DNA of 64,000 nt from Pseudomonadota bacterium (GTDB lineage Bacteria; Pseudomonadota; Gammaproteobacteria; Burkholderiales; Burkholderiaceae_C): positions 1 to 64,000 of the forward strand of contig JAJZVU010000018.1 of the NCBI GenBank assembly GCA_021845505.1, written 5' to 3'. Shown in pieces: positions 18,876 through 27,719 of this stretch. The first letter of the stretch is position 1; each line of letters starts with the position of its first letter. Both the position numbers and the translations under genes were made by a program. Under the pieces are notes generated by a model. It was not told the DNA's origin, did not search any database, and saw only the letters and a list, made by a program, of their open reading frames with translations.

Positions 18876-20696
18876 ATGTCGAGCACCGTGCTGGCGCGCA
18901 AGTGGCGCCCGAAGACCTTCGCCACCCTGGTCGGGCAGGACCATGTCGTGCGCGCCCTCGTGCATGCGCTGCAGCGCAAGCGGCTGCACCATGCCTACCT
19001 GTTCACCGGCACCCGCGGCGTCGGCAAGACGACCATCGCGCGCATCCTGGCCAAGGCGGTCAACTGCACCGGAAGCGATGGACGAGGCGACATCACCCCC
19101 GAGCCTTGCGGGGTCTGCCCGTCGTGCGTGGAAATCGACGCCGGGCGCTTTGTCGACTACATCGAGCTCGACGCGGCGTCCAACCGCGGGGTCGACGACA
19201 TGACCCGGCTGCTCGAGCAGGCGGTGTACAAGCCGACCGCCGGGCGCTTCAAGGTCTACATGATCGACGAAGTGCACATGCTGTCCAACCACGCCTTCAA
19301 CGCGATGTTGAAGACCCTGGAGGAGCCTCCGCAGCAGGTGATGTTCGTGCTGGCGACCACCGATCCGCAGAAGGTCCCGCCCACCGTCCTCAGCCGCTGC
19401 CTGCAGTTCGCGCTGAAGTCCATGCCCGCGACCGCGGTGGCCGCGCACCTGCAGCAGGTGCTGCAGGCCGAAGGCGTGCGCTGCGACGCGGCCGCGCTGC
19501 ACGAGCTCGGCCGCGCCGCCCGCGGCTCGATGCGCGACGCGCTGTCGCTGGCCGACCAGGCGATCGCCTTCGGCGCCGGCAGCATCCAGCTGGAAGGCGT
19601 GCGGCAGATGCTCGGGGTGGTCGACAGCGGCTACCTGTTCGAGCTGCTGCGCGCGCTGCACGCGGGCGACGCCGCCGCGTTGCTGCGGCAGGCCGAAGCG
19701 ATGGACCAGCGCGCGCTGTCGCTGCCGCAGGCGCTGGAGGACCTGGCCGGCTTGCTGCAGCGCCTGGCGGTGCTGCAGGTGCTGCCGCAGTCGCTGGAGG
19801 ACAGCGACCCGGATGCCCCGGCGCTGCGCGAGCTCGCTGCGGCGCTGCCCGCGGAGACCCTGCAGCTGGCGTACAGCATGGTGCTGCAGGGGCGCGGCGA
19901 ACTCGCGCTGGCCCCCGATGCGCTGTGCGGCTTCAGCATGGTGCTGCTGCGGCTGCTGGCCTTCGCACCGCTGGCCACCGCGGGCGCCGCTGCGCGCGTG
20001 GAGTCGCTGGCCGCGGGGCCGGCTGCAGCGCGCGCCGAGCCTGCGCCCGCGCTGGCGCCGCAGGCCGCACCGCAAGCCACACCGCAGGCCACGTCGCAGG
20101 CTGCGGCGCAGCCGGTGTCGCGGCCTGCGCCGGTGCCCGCGGTCGACGCGCCGGAGCGTGCCGCGGCGCCCGCCGATGTGCGGCCCGCCGATTTGCGGCC
20201 CACCGATTTGCAGCCCGCAGATCCGCGGCCGAACGATGCGCGGCCGAACGATGCGCGGCCGGCCGCGGCGCCCGGCCAGGCGGCTGCAGCGGCCGCGCCG
20301 CTGGCCGATGGCGTGGCCGTGCCGGCGGACTGGCCGCAGCTGGCGCGCAGCCTGGCGCTCAGCGCGCTGCCGCGCAGCCTGGCGCTGCAGAGCGAGTGGG
20401 TGGGAGTGCAGCCCGACGGCGCGTGGCTGCTGCGCGTGCCCAGTGAACAATACACTCGGGGCGGCGCGCTGCAGCGGGTGCAGCAGGCGCTGGCCGAGCA
20501 GCTGGGGGCCGAGGTGGTGTTGCGGCTGGAGATCGGCGCGGTGCGCGACACCGCGCAGCTGCGCGCGGCGGCGCTGCGCGCGCAAGCCCAGCAGCAGGCC
20601 GAGCAGACCATCGCCAGCGATCCGCTGGTGCGGCAACTGGTCGACGACCTGGGGGCGCGCATCGTCCCCGGCTCGGTGCGTCCGCTGGACGATTGA
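18876..20696 (+). CDS. dnaX: DNA polymerase III subunits tau/gamma DnaX
   Basis: A 606-residue clamp-loader ATPase. Walker A GTRGVGKT (45-52), zinc-binding Cys 64, 78, 81 and 84, DEVHML, the SRC arginine finger (VLSRCLQF) and domain III to about 370 are all present. A Pro/Ala-rich linker follows (about 375-475) and then a C-terminal domain that in tau contacts the polymerase alpha subunit and DnaB. The linker carries tandem repeats: 12-bp units at 20055-20114 and six 15-bp units at 20172-20261. No A-rich slippery heptamer of the E. coli kind is visible, so a frameshift-made gamma form is not evident. ybaB and recR follow in the usual order. Confidence 0.96.
   Translation: MSSTVLARKWRPKTFATLVGQDHVVRALVHALQRKRLHHAYLFTGTRGVGKTTIARILAKAVNCTGSDGRGDITPEPCGVCPSCVEIDAGRFVDYIELDAASNRGVDDMTRLLEQAVYKPTAGRFKVYMIDEVHMLSNHAFNAMLKTLEEPPQQVMFVLATTDPQKVPPTVLSRCLQFALKSMPATAVAAHLQQVLQAEGVRCDAAALHELGRAARGSMRDALSLADQAIAFGAGSIQLEGVRQMLGVVDSGYLFELLRALHAGDAAALLRQAEAMDQRALSLPQALEDLAGLLQRLAVLQVLPQSLEDSDPDAPALRELAAALPAETLQLAYSMVLQGRGELALAPDALCGFSMVLLRLLAFAPLATAGAAARVESLAAGPAAARAEPAPALAPQAAPQATPQATSQAAAQPVSRPAPVPAVDAPERAAAPADVRPADLRPTDLQPADPRPNDARPNDARPAAAPGQAAAAAAPLADGVAVPADWPQLARSLALSALPRSLALQSEWVGVQPDGAWLLRVPSEQYTRGGALQRVQQALAEQLGAEVVLRLEIGAVRDTAQLRAAALRAQAQQQAEQTIASDPLVRQLVDDLGARIVPGSVRPLDD
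20055..20261 (+). repeat. In-frame tandem repeats in the DnaX linker
   Basis: Five 12-bp units (20055-20114) encode [20 protein letters not shown]. Six 15-bp units (20172-20261) encode [30 protein letters not shown]; the last two are identical at the DNA level. Units are multiples of three, so copy-number change would keep the frame. Confidence 0.85.
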
Positions 20697-20770
20697 TCGA
20701 AACGGGTCCGGCCCGCGGGCCGGTAGGGGCGGCGGCGAAGTCCGCCCGGCAACGAGAATCGGGAGTCTTC

Positions 20771-21100
20771 ATGTTCAACAAGGGACAACTGTCGGGGCTG
20801 ATGAAACAGGCCCAGGCGATGCAGGAAAACATCAAGCGGGTGCAGGACGAACTCGCCCGCATCGAGGTCGAGGGCCAATCGGGCGCCGGACTGGTGAAGG
20901 TCGTGATGACCTGCAAGCACGAGGCGCGCCGCGTGAGCATCGACCCGAGCCTGCTGGGCGAGGACCGCGACATGCTGGAGGACCTGGTGGTGGCGGCCTT
21001 CAACGACGCGCTGCGCAAGGCCGAGGCCACCGCGCAGGAGAAGATGGCCGGCGCGACCGCAGGCATGCCGCTGCCTCCTGGAATGAAACTGCCGTTCTGA
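20771..21100 (+). CDS. ybaB: Nucleoid-associated protein YbaB/EbfC
   Basis: A 109-residue YbaB/EbfC family protein: [21 protein letters not shown], a helical dimerisation part and ending with [12 protein letters not shown], a typical tail. Members bind DNA as dimers and affect nucleoid structure and gene expression. Position between dnaX and recR is the conserved arrangement. The in-frame extension upstream of this ATG is discarded because the family begins at MF/MMKGG-type N-termini. Confidence 0.95.
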   Translation: MFNKGQLSGLMKQAQAMQENIKRVQDELARIEVEGQSGAGLVKVVMTCKHEARRVSIDPSLLGEDRDMLEDLVVAAFNDALRKAEATAQEKMAGATAGMPLPPGMKLPF

Positions 21101-21144
21101 GTCGCGGTGTCGGACATCGGGCTGCGCGCAGCGGGGAACAGGCG

Positions 21145-21759
21145 ATGACCGAGGGGCAGGCCGTCACGCGGGTGCCGGCGCTCGATGCGTTGATCGACGC
21201 GCTGCGCGCGTTGCCGGGGGTCGGGCCGAAGACCGCGGCGCGCATGGCCTTCCACCTGCTGCAGCACGATCGGCTGGCGGCCGAGGCGCTGCAGCTGTCG
21301 CTGCAGCGGGCGCTGCAGGTGATCCGCCGCTGCAGCCTGTGCAACACCTACACCGAGGACGCGGTGTGCGCGACCTGCGGCGATGCGCGGCGCGACTCGC
21401 GCCAGTTGTGCATTGTCGAGACCCCGGCCGACCAGGCTGCGATCGAACAGTCGATGAGCTTTCGCGGGCTGTACTTCGTGCTGATGGGGCGGCTCAGCCC
21501 GCTGGACGGCCTGGGGCCCAAGGACATCGGGCTGGACCGGCTGTTGCACAGGGTGCGCGACGAGGGCGTCGAAGAGGTCATCCTGGCGACCAATTTCACC
21601 AACGAGGGCGAAGCCACCGCGCATGTGATCGCCGAGACGCTGCGCCCGCTGGACCTGCGCATCACGCGGCTGGCGCGAGGCGTGCCCTCGGGGGCCGAAC
21701 TCGAGTACGTCGACCTGGGCACGCTGGCGCGCGCGCTGGTCGACCGCCGCGGCGCCTGA
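21145..21759 (+). CDS. recR: Recombination protein RecR
   Basis: A 204-residue recombination mediator that works with RecO (and RecF) to load RecA on gapped DNA. The helix-hairpin-helix [17 protein letters not shown] (about 23-39), four-Cys zinc finger (C63, C66, C75, C78), Toprim domain ([14 protein letters not shown]) and C-terminal Walker-B-like part ([17 protein letters not shown]) are in the canonical order. It lies 44 bp after ybaB. Confidence 0.97.
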   Translation: MTEGQAVTRVPALDALIDALRALPGVGPKTAARMAFHLLQHDRLAAEALQLSLQRALQVIRRCSLCNTYTEDAVCATCGDARRDSRQLCIVETPADQAAIEQSMSFRGLYFVLMGRLSPLDGLGPKDIGLDRLLHRVRDEGVEEVILATNFTNEGEATAHVIAETLRPLDLRITRLARGVPSGAELEYVDLGTLARALVDRRGA

Positions 21760-21773
21760 GGCGGCGGCCGGCC

Positions 21774-22397
21774 GTGGCGCTTGCCCGGTTGTACCTGATC
21801 ACCCCCCAGCCCGGCGACGCCGACGAGCCTTTCCTGCGCGGCCTCGAGCAGGCGCTGGGGCGCTGGCCGCGCGCCGCGCTGCTGGTGCAGTTGCGCAGCC
21901 GCGGGCTGCCGCCGGCGCGCTGGCGGCACCTGGCGAGCCAGGCGCTGGCGTGCTGCCACGACCATGGCACCAGCCTGCTGCTGGGCGCCGCCGGTGCGTC
22001 GGCGGGGGACATCGCCGCGCTGCTCGACTGCGGCGCCGACGGAGTGCATCTGGACTCGCAGGGACTGATGCGCTGCCGCGCTCTGCCATGGCCCCGGCCA
22101 CGCCTGCTCGCGGCCTCCTGCCACGACCGCGAGCAACTGCGACAGGCGGCGCGGGTCGGTGCCGACCTGGTCACCGTGTCGCCGGTGCTGGCCACCGCCA
22201 GCCATCCGGGAGCCGCGACGCTGGGCTGGCAGGGCTTGCGCCAGCTGTGCCGGCAGACGCCGCTGCCGGTCTACGCCCTCGGCGGACTGCATCCGCGCGA
22301 CCTGCCGCAAGCTCGCGCGGCCGGCGCGCAGGGGGTGGCGGCGATCCGCTCGTTGTGGGCGGAGCAGGGCGCGCAAACCCCAGGTGCAGGAGACTAA
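21774..22397 (+). CDS. ThiE-like TIM-barrel protein (TMP synthase/TenI family), divergent
   Basis: A 207-residue protein with the ThiE/TenI fold signatures LYLITPQ, GADGVHLDSQGL, GADLVTVSPVLATASHPG and PVYALGGLHPRDL. However, the pyrophosphate- and Mg-binding segment that reads LIINDR in true thiamine-phosphate synthases is LLLGAAG here, so classical activity is doubtful. It resembles the C-terminal ThiE-like domain often fused to a MutT/Nudix hydrolase in gamma- and betaproteobacteria, but no Nudix domain is attached or adjacent. GTG 21774 follows the recR stop by 14 bp. Confidence 0.75.
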   Translation: MALARLYLITPQPGDADEPFLRGLEQALGRWPRAALLVQLRSRGLPPARWRHLASQALACCHDHGTSLLLGAAGASAGDIAALLDCGADGVHLDSQGLMRCRALPWPRPRLLAASCHDREQLRQAARVGADLVTVSPVLATASHPGAATLGWQGLRQLCRQTPLPVYALGGLHPRDLPQARAAGAQGVAAIRSLWAEQGAQTPGAGD

Positions 22398-22444
22398 GCG
22401 ACTGTTAATATTCAACTATTCGCATTGACTCAGATGGAGCCCCG

Positions 22445-23530
22445 ATGCCCCTGCGCCGCCGTCAGTTCCTGCAGCTCGGTTGTTCGATCGCCTGGGCGCT
22501 TCCGGCCTGGGCCGATGCCGCCGCGCAGCCCGCCGGAGGCAGCCTGCAGTTGTGGGCAGGGCAGGTGATGCAGCACGGCCATGTCGATGCGCAGGGTCCG
22601 CAGGCGCGGTTCTTCGACCCCCGCGGCCTTGCGCGCGATCCTCGCAACGGCGACATCCTGGTGGCCGACGCGGCCAACGCGATGGTGCGGCGCATCAGCA
22701 GCAGCGGCGCGGTCAGCAGTGTCGCAGGGGTGCCGCTGCTGCGCCGCACGGTCGAGGGTCCGGCGGCGAAGGCGGGATTCGTCGGCCCCGACGCGGTGGC
22801 CATGGGCGAGGACGGCAGCCTGTACATCTCCGACTCCTACGCCAACACCCTGCGGGTGATGCGCGACGGGCGGGTGTCGCTGCTCGCCGGCGCCGACGGG
22901 CTGCCCGGCTACGCCGACGGCAGCGGCGCCCGCGCGCGCTTCAACCACCCGGTGGGAATCACGGTCGACCCGCGCAGCGGCGAGCTGCTGGTGGCCGATG
23001 CCTACAACCACACCGTGCGCGCGGTGGACCGCGCGGGTCGGGTGCGCACCCTGGCCGGCAGCCCGGGAATCAGCGCGCACCGCGACGGTCCGGTGGCGCA
23101 GGCGCTGTTCAACACCCCGGTGGGGGTGGCCGTCGACCACGCAGGCAATGTGTACGTCAGCGAATACTTCAACCACGACGTGCGGCGCATCACCCCGGAC
23201 GGGCAGGTGCAGACGGTGGCCGGGATGCCCGGCAAGCCGGGCGACGTCGACGGGCCCGCGCTGCGCGCCCAGCTGCGCCGGCCGCAGCAGATCGCCTTCG
23301 ACGCGAGCGGGGCGCTGTGGATCGCCGACGCGGGCAACTACCAGCTGCGTCGCCTGGGCAGCGACGGCGTGCTGGGCACGGTGGCCGGCAGCCCGGGGGC
23401 CGAGATCGCGCGGCCCGGGCCGCTGCCCGGCGCGCTGGGCGCACCGTACGGCGTGGCCGCGGGGCCCGACGGCAGCGTGGCGGTCAGCAGCGGGCAGGCG
23501 GTGCTGCTGGTGCACCCGGCGCGCGGCTGA
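22445..23530 (+). CDS. Exported NHL-repeat beta-propeller protein, function unknown
   Basis: A 361-residue protein with a twin-arginine-like signal (RRRQFLQLG, hydrophobic stretch, cleavage near ADA at about 27). Five or six NHL-type repeats of about 55 residues follow, each with a P-x-G-[IV]-[AT] start and a VADAxNxxVRR-type strand: LVADAANAMVRRI, YISDSYANTLRVM, LVADAYNHTVRAV, YVSEYFNHDVRRI and WIADAGNYQLRRL. Such propellers serve as binding scaffolds or enzymes; nothing identifies a ligand. It is preceded by an AT-rich stretch (22400-22430) that may hold a promoter. It converges on queF, 24 bp away. Confidence 0.75.
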   Translation: MPLRRRQFLQLGCSIAWALPAWADAAAQPAGGSLQLWAGQVMQHGHVDAQGPQARFFDPRGLARDPRNGDILVADAANAMVRRISSSGAVSSVAGVPLLRRTVEGPAAKAGFVGPDAVAMGEDGSLYISDSYANTLRVMRDGRVSLLAGADGLPGYADGSGARARFNHPVGITVDPRSGELLVADAYNHTVRAVDRAGRVRTLAGSPGISAHRDGPVAQALFNTPVGVAVDHAGNVYVSEYFNHDVRRITPDGQVQTVAGMPGKPGDVDGPALRAQLRRPQQIAFDASGALWIADAGNYQLRRLGSDGVLGTVAGSPGAEIARPGPLPGALGAPYGVAAGPDGSVAVSSGQAVLLVHPARG

Positions 23531-23554
23531 AGCGGCGCCGGCTCGCACGCCCGG

Positions 23555-23983
23555 TCAGCGGCCGGCGTCGGCCGTCGGCCGCGCCGCGGCGAAGCGCGCC
23601 AGATCGACCGCCGGCGCCGGCTTCCAGCCGCGCTTGCGGTGCTCGACCACCACGTTGGTGTAGATCCCCCCGCGCACGTACCACTGCGCGGTCACCCGCA
23701 GGAAGCGCGGCGCCAGCGCCTTGACGAGGTCGTCGGCGATGGTGTTGGTGACCTTTTCGTGGAACGCCCCCTGGTCGCGGTAGCTCCACATGTACAGCTT
23801 CAGGCTCTTGAGTTCCACGCACTTGCGGTCGGGAACGAAGTCGAGGTCGATGCGCGCAAAATCGGGCTGCCCGGTCAGCGGGCACAGGCAGGTGAATTCC
23901 GGCACCTGCATGTGGATGTGGTAGTCGCGGCCCGGCGCCGGGTTGGCGAAGGTCTGCAGGGTCTTGCTCGGCTGGGTGCTCAT
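23555..23983 (-). CDS. queF: NADPH-dependent 7-cyano-7-deazaguanine reductase QueF (short form)
   Basis: A 142-residue enzyme that reduces preQ0 to preQ1 in queuosine synthesis for tRNA wobble modification. The catalytic Cys C34 lies in [13 protein letters not shown] with D41. The QueF substrate motif is [21 protein letters not shown] (E57, H75, E76). It is the single-domain (YkvM, Bacillus-like) form, not the about 280-residue E. coli form. ATG 23983 gives the normal N-terminus ([12 protein letters not shown]). It is divergent from smc. Confidence 0.95.
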   Translation of the reverse strand: MSTQPSKTLQTFANPAPGRDYHIHMQVPEFTCLCPLTGQPDFARIDLDFVPDRKCVELKSLKLYMWSYRDQGAFHEKVTNTIADDLVKALAPRFLRVTAQWYVRGGIYTNVVVEHRKRGWKPAPAVDLARFAAARPTADAGR

Positions 23984-24121
23984 GGCGGGCTGGGACGGCT
24001 GCCCGCGACAGCGGGCGAGCCGCACATTATCGGCGACGGGCCGCGGGCGCGCCGATGCTATCATGGCCCGATGCGCCGAATCTCGCTTATTTGTCTTTTC
24101 AAATCAATAGCTTAACCAGCT

Positions 24122-27100
24122 GTGCGCCTGTCCACCATCAAGCTTGCCGGGTTCAAGTCCTTCGCCGACCCGGTGGCCTTCCAGCTGCCCGGGCGCCGCG
24201 TCGGGGTGGTCGGGCCCAACGGTTGCGGCAAGTCCAACATCATCGATGCGGTGCGCTGGGTGCTCGGCGAGTCGCGCGCCGCCGAGCTGCGCGGCGACTC
24301 GATGCTGGACGTGATTTTCAACGGCTCGGGCTCGCGCAAGCCGGCGGGCCGCTGCAGCGTGGAACTGGTGTTCGACAACAGCGACCAGCGCATCGGCGGC
24401 AGCTTCGGGCAGTACGCCGAAATCTCGGTCAAGCGGGTGCTGACGCGCGACGGCGCGTCGAGCTACCTGATCAACAACCAGGTCGTGCGCAGGCGCGACG
24501 TGCAGGACATCTTCCTCGGCACCGGGCTGGGATCGCGCTCCTACGCGATCATCGGCCAGGGGACGATCAGCCGCATCATCGAGTCGCGACCCGAGGAGCT
24601 GCGCATCATGCTCGAGGAAGCGGCCGGGGTGTCCAAGTACAAGGAGCGCCGTCGCGAGACCGAGGGACGGCTGCACGGCACGCGGGAGAACCTGCAGCGG
24701 GTGCAGGACATCCTGCGCGAACTCGGCAGCCAGCTCGACAAGCTCGAGCAGCAGGCCGGCGTCGCCCGGCGCTACCGCGAGCTGCAGCAGCAGGCGCTGT
24801 TCGCGCAACAGGCGCTGTGGCTGCTGCGGCTGCGCGAGGCCGAACAGCGGCAGGCGCAGCAGCACGCGCAGACCGGTGCCGCGCAGCTGCAGCTCGAGCA
24901 GCACACGGCGCGGCTGCGCGCCGCCGAGGCCGAGCTGGAGCAGCTGCGCCAGTCCCAGCAGGCCGCGGCCGATTCGCTGCATGCGGCACAGGCCGGACTC
25001 TACGCGGCGCAGGCCGAGGTTTCGCGGCTGGAGGCGCAGATCCGCTTCGTGGTGGAGGCGCGCGAGCGCGCCCAGGGCAATCACCAGCACCTGCGCGAGC
25101 AGCTCGAACAGTGGCAGCAACGCCTGCAGGCGGCGCAACGCGATGCCGACGCGGCGGCGGCGCAGATCGACGCCGCCGAGCAGGCGCAGCAGCAGGCGCA
25201 ACTGCAGGTGCAGCAGCACGCCGAGCGGCTGCCGGCGCTGGAGGTCGCGCTGGCCGACTCCCAGATGCGCGCCACCGAGCAGCGCGCGCAGGCCGCGGCG
25301 GCGCGCCAGCGGCTGCAGGCCCAGGCCGATTGGCAACGCAGCCTGGCGCAGCAGCGCCAGGCTGTCGAGGGGCGGCTGCAGCGGCTGCAGGCCGAGCGCC
25401 GCCAGCTCAGCCTGCCCGACGCGCGTCGCCTGGCCGACCTGCAACAGCAGCAGCAGGTGCTGCAGACGGCCTGCAGCCGCGCGCAGCAGGAGGTGCACGA
25501 GGCGCAGCGGCAGTTGCCCGAAATGCAGCAGCTGCGCCAGCAGGCGCAGCAGCAGGCGCAGCAGGCGCAGGCGGCGCTGACCTCGACCGCGGCGCGCCTG
25601 CAGGCCCTCAAGTCCCTGCAGCACAAGGTGGTCACCGAGGGTCGCTTGCAGCCCTGGCTGCAGCGCCACGGCCTGGATGGCCTGGCCCAGCTGTGGAGTC
25701 GCATCCATATCGAGCCGGGGTGGGAGACCGCGCTCGAGGCCGCGTTGCGCGAGCGCCTGGCGGCGCTGCAGGTGCGCGCGCTGGACGCGATGGCCGCTTT
25801 TGCCGACGACCCGCCGCCGGCCAAACTGAGCTTCTACACGCCCGCCGCGCAGGCGCAGACCGCGTCGGCGGAAGCTGCGTCGGCGGAAGCGGCGTCGGCG
25901 GCGCTGCCGCTGCTGGCGCGGCTGCTGCGGGTCGACGACCCGCAGCTGCGCGCGGTGCTCGAGGACTGGCTGGCCGCGGTGCATACCGCCGACACGCTGG
26001 CCGAGGCGATGCGCTTGCGCGGGCAACTGGCCGCGGGGGCGCAGCTCGTGACCCCGCAGGGGCATGTGGTCAGCCGCCACAGCGTCAGCCTGTACGCTGC
26101 CGACAGCGAGCAGGCGGGGGTGCTGGCGCGCGCGCAGGAGATCGACAACCTGGAGCATCAGCAGCGCGCCCAGCGCCTGCTGGCCGAACAGGCGCACGAT
26201 GCCGCGGCGCAGCTCGACGCGCGCGTCGCGCTGGCGCAGCAGCAGGCCGAGCAGGCGCAACGCGACCTGCAATCGCTCACCGCCCAGTCGCACGCCGCGC
26301 AGGTCGAGCGCCTGAAGCTGGAACAGCAGCAGGAGCAGGCGCAAAGCCAGGCGCGCCGGCTCGATGCCGACCTCGAGGAGGTGCTGGCCCAGGCCGACGA
26401 ACTGGCCGCGCAATGGGCCGAGGCCGAGGCGCGCTTCGAGCAGCTCGACGCCGAGCTGGCGGGCTGCCAGCAGCAGCAGGCCGACGACGACGAGCGGGTG
26501 CAGTGCGAGCAGCGCGAACTCGCGCAGGCGCGCGAGCTGCTGCGCGAGCTCGAGCAGCGGCAGGCCGAGGCGACCTATGCGTTGCGCAGCCTGCACCAGC
26601 GGCGCGACGACGCCGCGCGCACCGGCGACACGGCGCGCCAGCAGATCGAGGCCGTCGAGGCGCGCCTGGCGCAGGCGGCGCGCGAGCTCGAGGGCCTGCA
26701 CGACGAGGAGGCGCGCGCCGGACTGCAGCAGGCGCTGCAGGCGCGCGCGGCCGCCGAGGATCTGCTGCAGCGCCGGCGCGTCGCCCACGACGAGCTCAGC
26801 GAGCAGCTGCGCTCGCTGGAACAGCAACGGCTGCGGCAGGAGCGCGAGCTCGAGCCGCTGCGCGAGGCCATCGGCCAGTGCCAGCTGCAGGAGCAGGAGG
26901 CGCGGCTGCAGGCGCTGCAATACTCCCAGCAGCTCGACGAGGCGCAGGTCGACCGCGAGCAGCTCGGGCAGCAGTTGCGCCAGGGCGCCGACGGCCAGCC
27001 CGATCCCGATCGGCTCGCCCGCGACAGCCAGCGGCTGCAGCGCGAGATCGCCGCGCTGGGGGCGGTCAACCTGGCGGCGCTGGAGGAATTGCAGCAGTCG

Positions 27101-27670
27101 CGCGAACGCAAGGACTTCCTGCAGGCCCAGCATTCCGATCTCGAGCAGGCCGCGGGCACGCTGGAAGACGCGATCCGGCGCATCGACGCCGAGACCCGCA
27201 CCCAGCTGCGAGAGACCTTCGACGAGGTCAACCGGCACTTCGGGCGGCTGTTCCCCGAACTGTTCGGCGGCGGCTCGGCGCGACTGATCATGACCGGCGA
27301 GGAGATCCTCGATGCCGGCGTGCAGGTGATGGCGCAGCCGCCCGGCAAGCGCAACAGCACCATCCACCTGCTGTCGGGCGGGGAGAAGGCGCTGGTGGCC
27401 ATCGCGCTGGTGTTCGGGATCTTCCATCTGAACCCGGCGCCCTTTTGCATCCTCGACGAGGTCGACGCCCCGCTGGACGACGCCAACACCGAGCGTTTCG
27501 CGCGCCTGGTCGAGTCCATGTCCGAGGCCACGCAGTTCCTGTTCATTTCCCACAATAAGATTGCGATGGCGATGGCCGAGCAGCTGGTCGGCGTGACCAT
27601 GCAGGAGCAGGGCGTTTCGCGGCTGGTCGCGGTGGAGCTCGATGCCGCCGCGCGCATGGCCGCCGCCTGA
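24122..27670 (+). CDS. smc: Chromosome segregation protein SMC
   Basis: A 1182-residue SMC ATPase: N-terminal Walker A GPNGCGKSN (31-39), long Gln/Ala-rich coiled coils (about 165-500 and 650-1000), hinge (about 505-640), and the C-terminal head with signature LLSGGEKALVAIALVF and Walker B ILDEVDAPLDD. It organises and helps separate chromosomes together with ScpAB. The GTG start is forced: an in-frame TAA ends 6 bp upstream and MRLSTIKLAGFKSF is the family N-terminus. No Shine-Dalgarno sequence is obvious. It heads the conserved smc-zipA-ligA block. Confidence 0.97.
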   Translation: MRLSTIKLAGFKSFADPVAFQLPGRRVGVVGPNGCGKSNIIDAVRWVLGESRAAELRGDSMLDVIFNGSGSRKPAGRCSVELVFDNSDQRIGGSFGQYAEISVKRVLTRDGASSYLINNQVVRRRDVQDIFLGTGLGSRSYAIIGQGTISRIIESRPEELRIMLEEAAGVSKYKERRRETEGRLHGTRENLQRVQDILRELGSQLDKLEQQAGVARRYRELQQQALFAQQALWLLRLREAEQRQAQQHAQTGAAQLQLEQHTARLRAAEAELEQLRQSQQAAADSLHAAQAGLYAAQAEVSRLEAQIRFVVEARERAQGNHQHLREQLEQWQQRLQAAQRDADAAAAQIDAAEQAQQQAQLQVQQHAERLPALEVALADSQMRATEQRAQAAAARQRLQAQADWQRSLAQQRQAVEGRLQRLQAERRQLSLPDARRLADLQQQQQVLQTACSRAQQEVHEAQRQLPEMQQLRQQAQQQAQQAQAALTSTAARLQALKSLQHKVVTEGRLQPWLQRHGLDGLAQLWSRIHIEPGWETALEAALRERLAALQVRALDAMAAFADDPPPAKLSFYTPAAQAQTASAEAASAEAASAALPLLARLLRVDDPQLRAVLEDWLAAVHTADTLAEAMRLRGQLAAGAQLVTPQGHVVSRHSVSLYAADSEQAGVLARAQEIDNLEHQQRAQRLLAEQAHDAAAQLDARVALAQQQAEQAQRDLQSLTAQSHAAQVERLKLEQQQEQAQSQARRLDADLEEVLAQADELAAQWAEAEARFEQLDAELAGCQQQQADDDERVQCEQRELAQARELLRELEQRQAEATYALRSLHQRRDDAARTGDTARQQIEAVEARLAQAARELEGLHDEEARAGLQQALQARAAAEDLLQRRRVAHDELSEQLRSLEQQRLRQERELEPLREAIGQCQLQEQEARLQALQYSQQLDEAQVDREQLGQQLRQGADGQPDPDRLARDSQRLQREIAALGAVNLAALEELQQSRERKDFLQAQHSDLEQAAGTLEDAIRRIDAETRTQLRETFDEVNRHFGRLFPELFGGGSARLIMTGEEILDAGVQVMAQPPGKRNSTIHLLSGGEKALVAIALVFGIFHLNPAPFCILDEVDAPLDDANTERFARLVESMSEATQFLFISHNKIAMAMAEQLVGVTMQEQGVSRLVAVELDAAARMAAA
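25862..25903 (+). repeat. 15-bp tandem repeat in the SMC hinge region
   Basis: Two full units (25862-25876 and 25877-25891) plus a partial third encode A-S-A-E-A repeats at residues 581-594, in frame. They probably form a flexible surface loop of the hinge domain. Confidence 0.7.
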
Positions 27671-27719
27671 GCCCGCTGCGCGCTGCGCGACGCCACCGAT
27701 TTCAGACTAAAGGCACGTT

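Noticed and set aside
20172-20261. The 15-bp repeats in dnaX as a CRISPR or iteron array
   Set aside because: Units are contiguous, in frame and encode an orderly pentapeptide; there are no spacers, and the gene continues on both sides.
18876-20696. Programmed frameshift in dnaX to make gamma
   Set aside because: No A-AAA-AAG-type slippery heptamer or adjacent stop-and-hairpin arrangement was seen near the domain III boundary.
24104-27553. 1149-codon open frame on the minus strand opposite smc
   Set aside because: The sense strand encodes a complete SMC with all motifs. In GC-rich DNA long antisense frames are common, and this one shows no recognisable domain.
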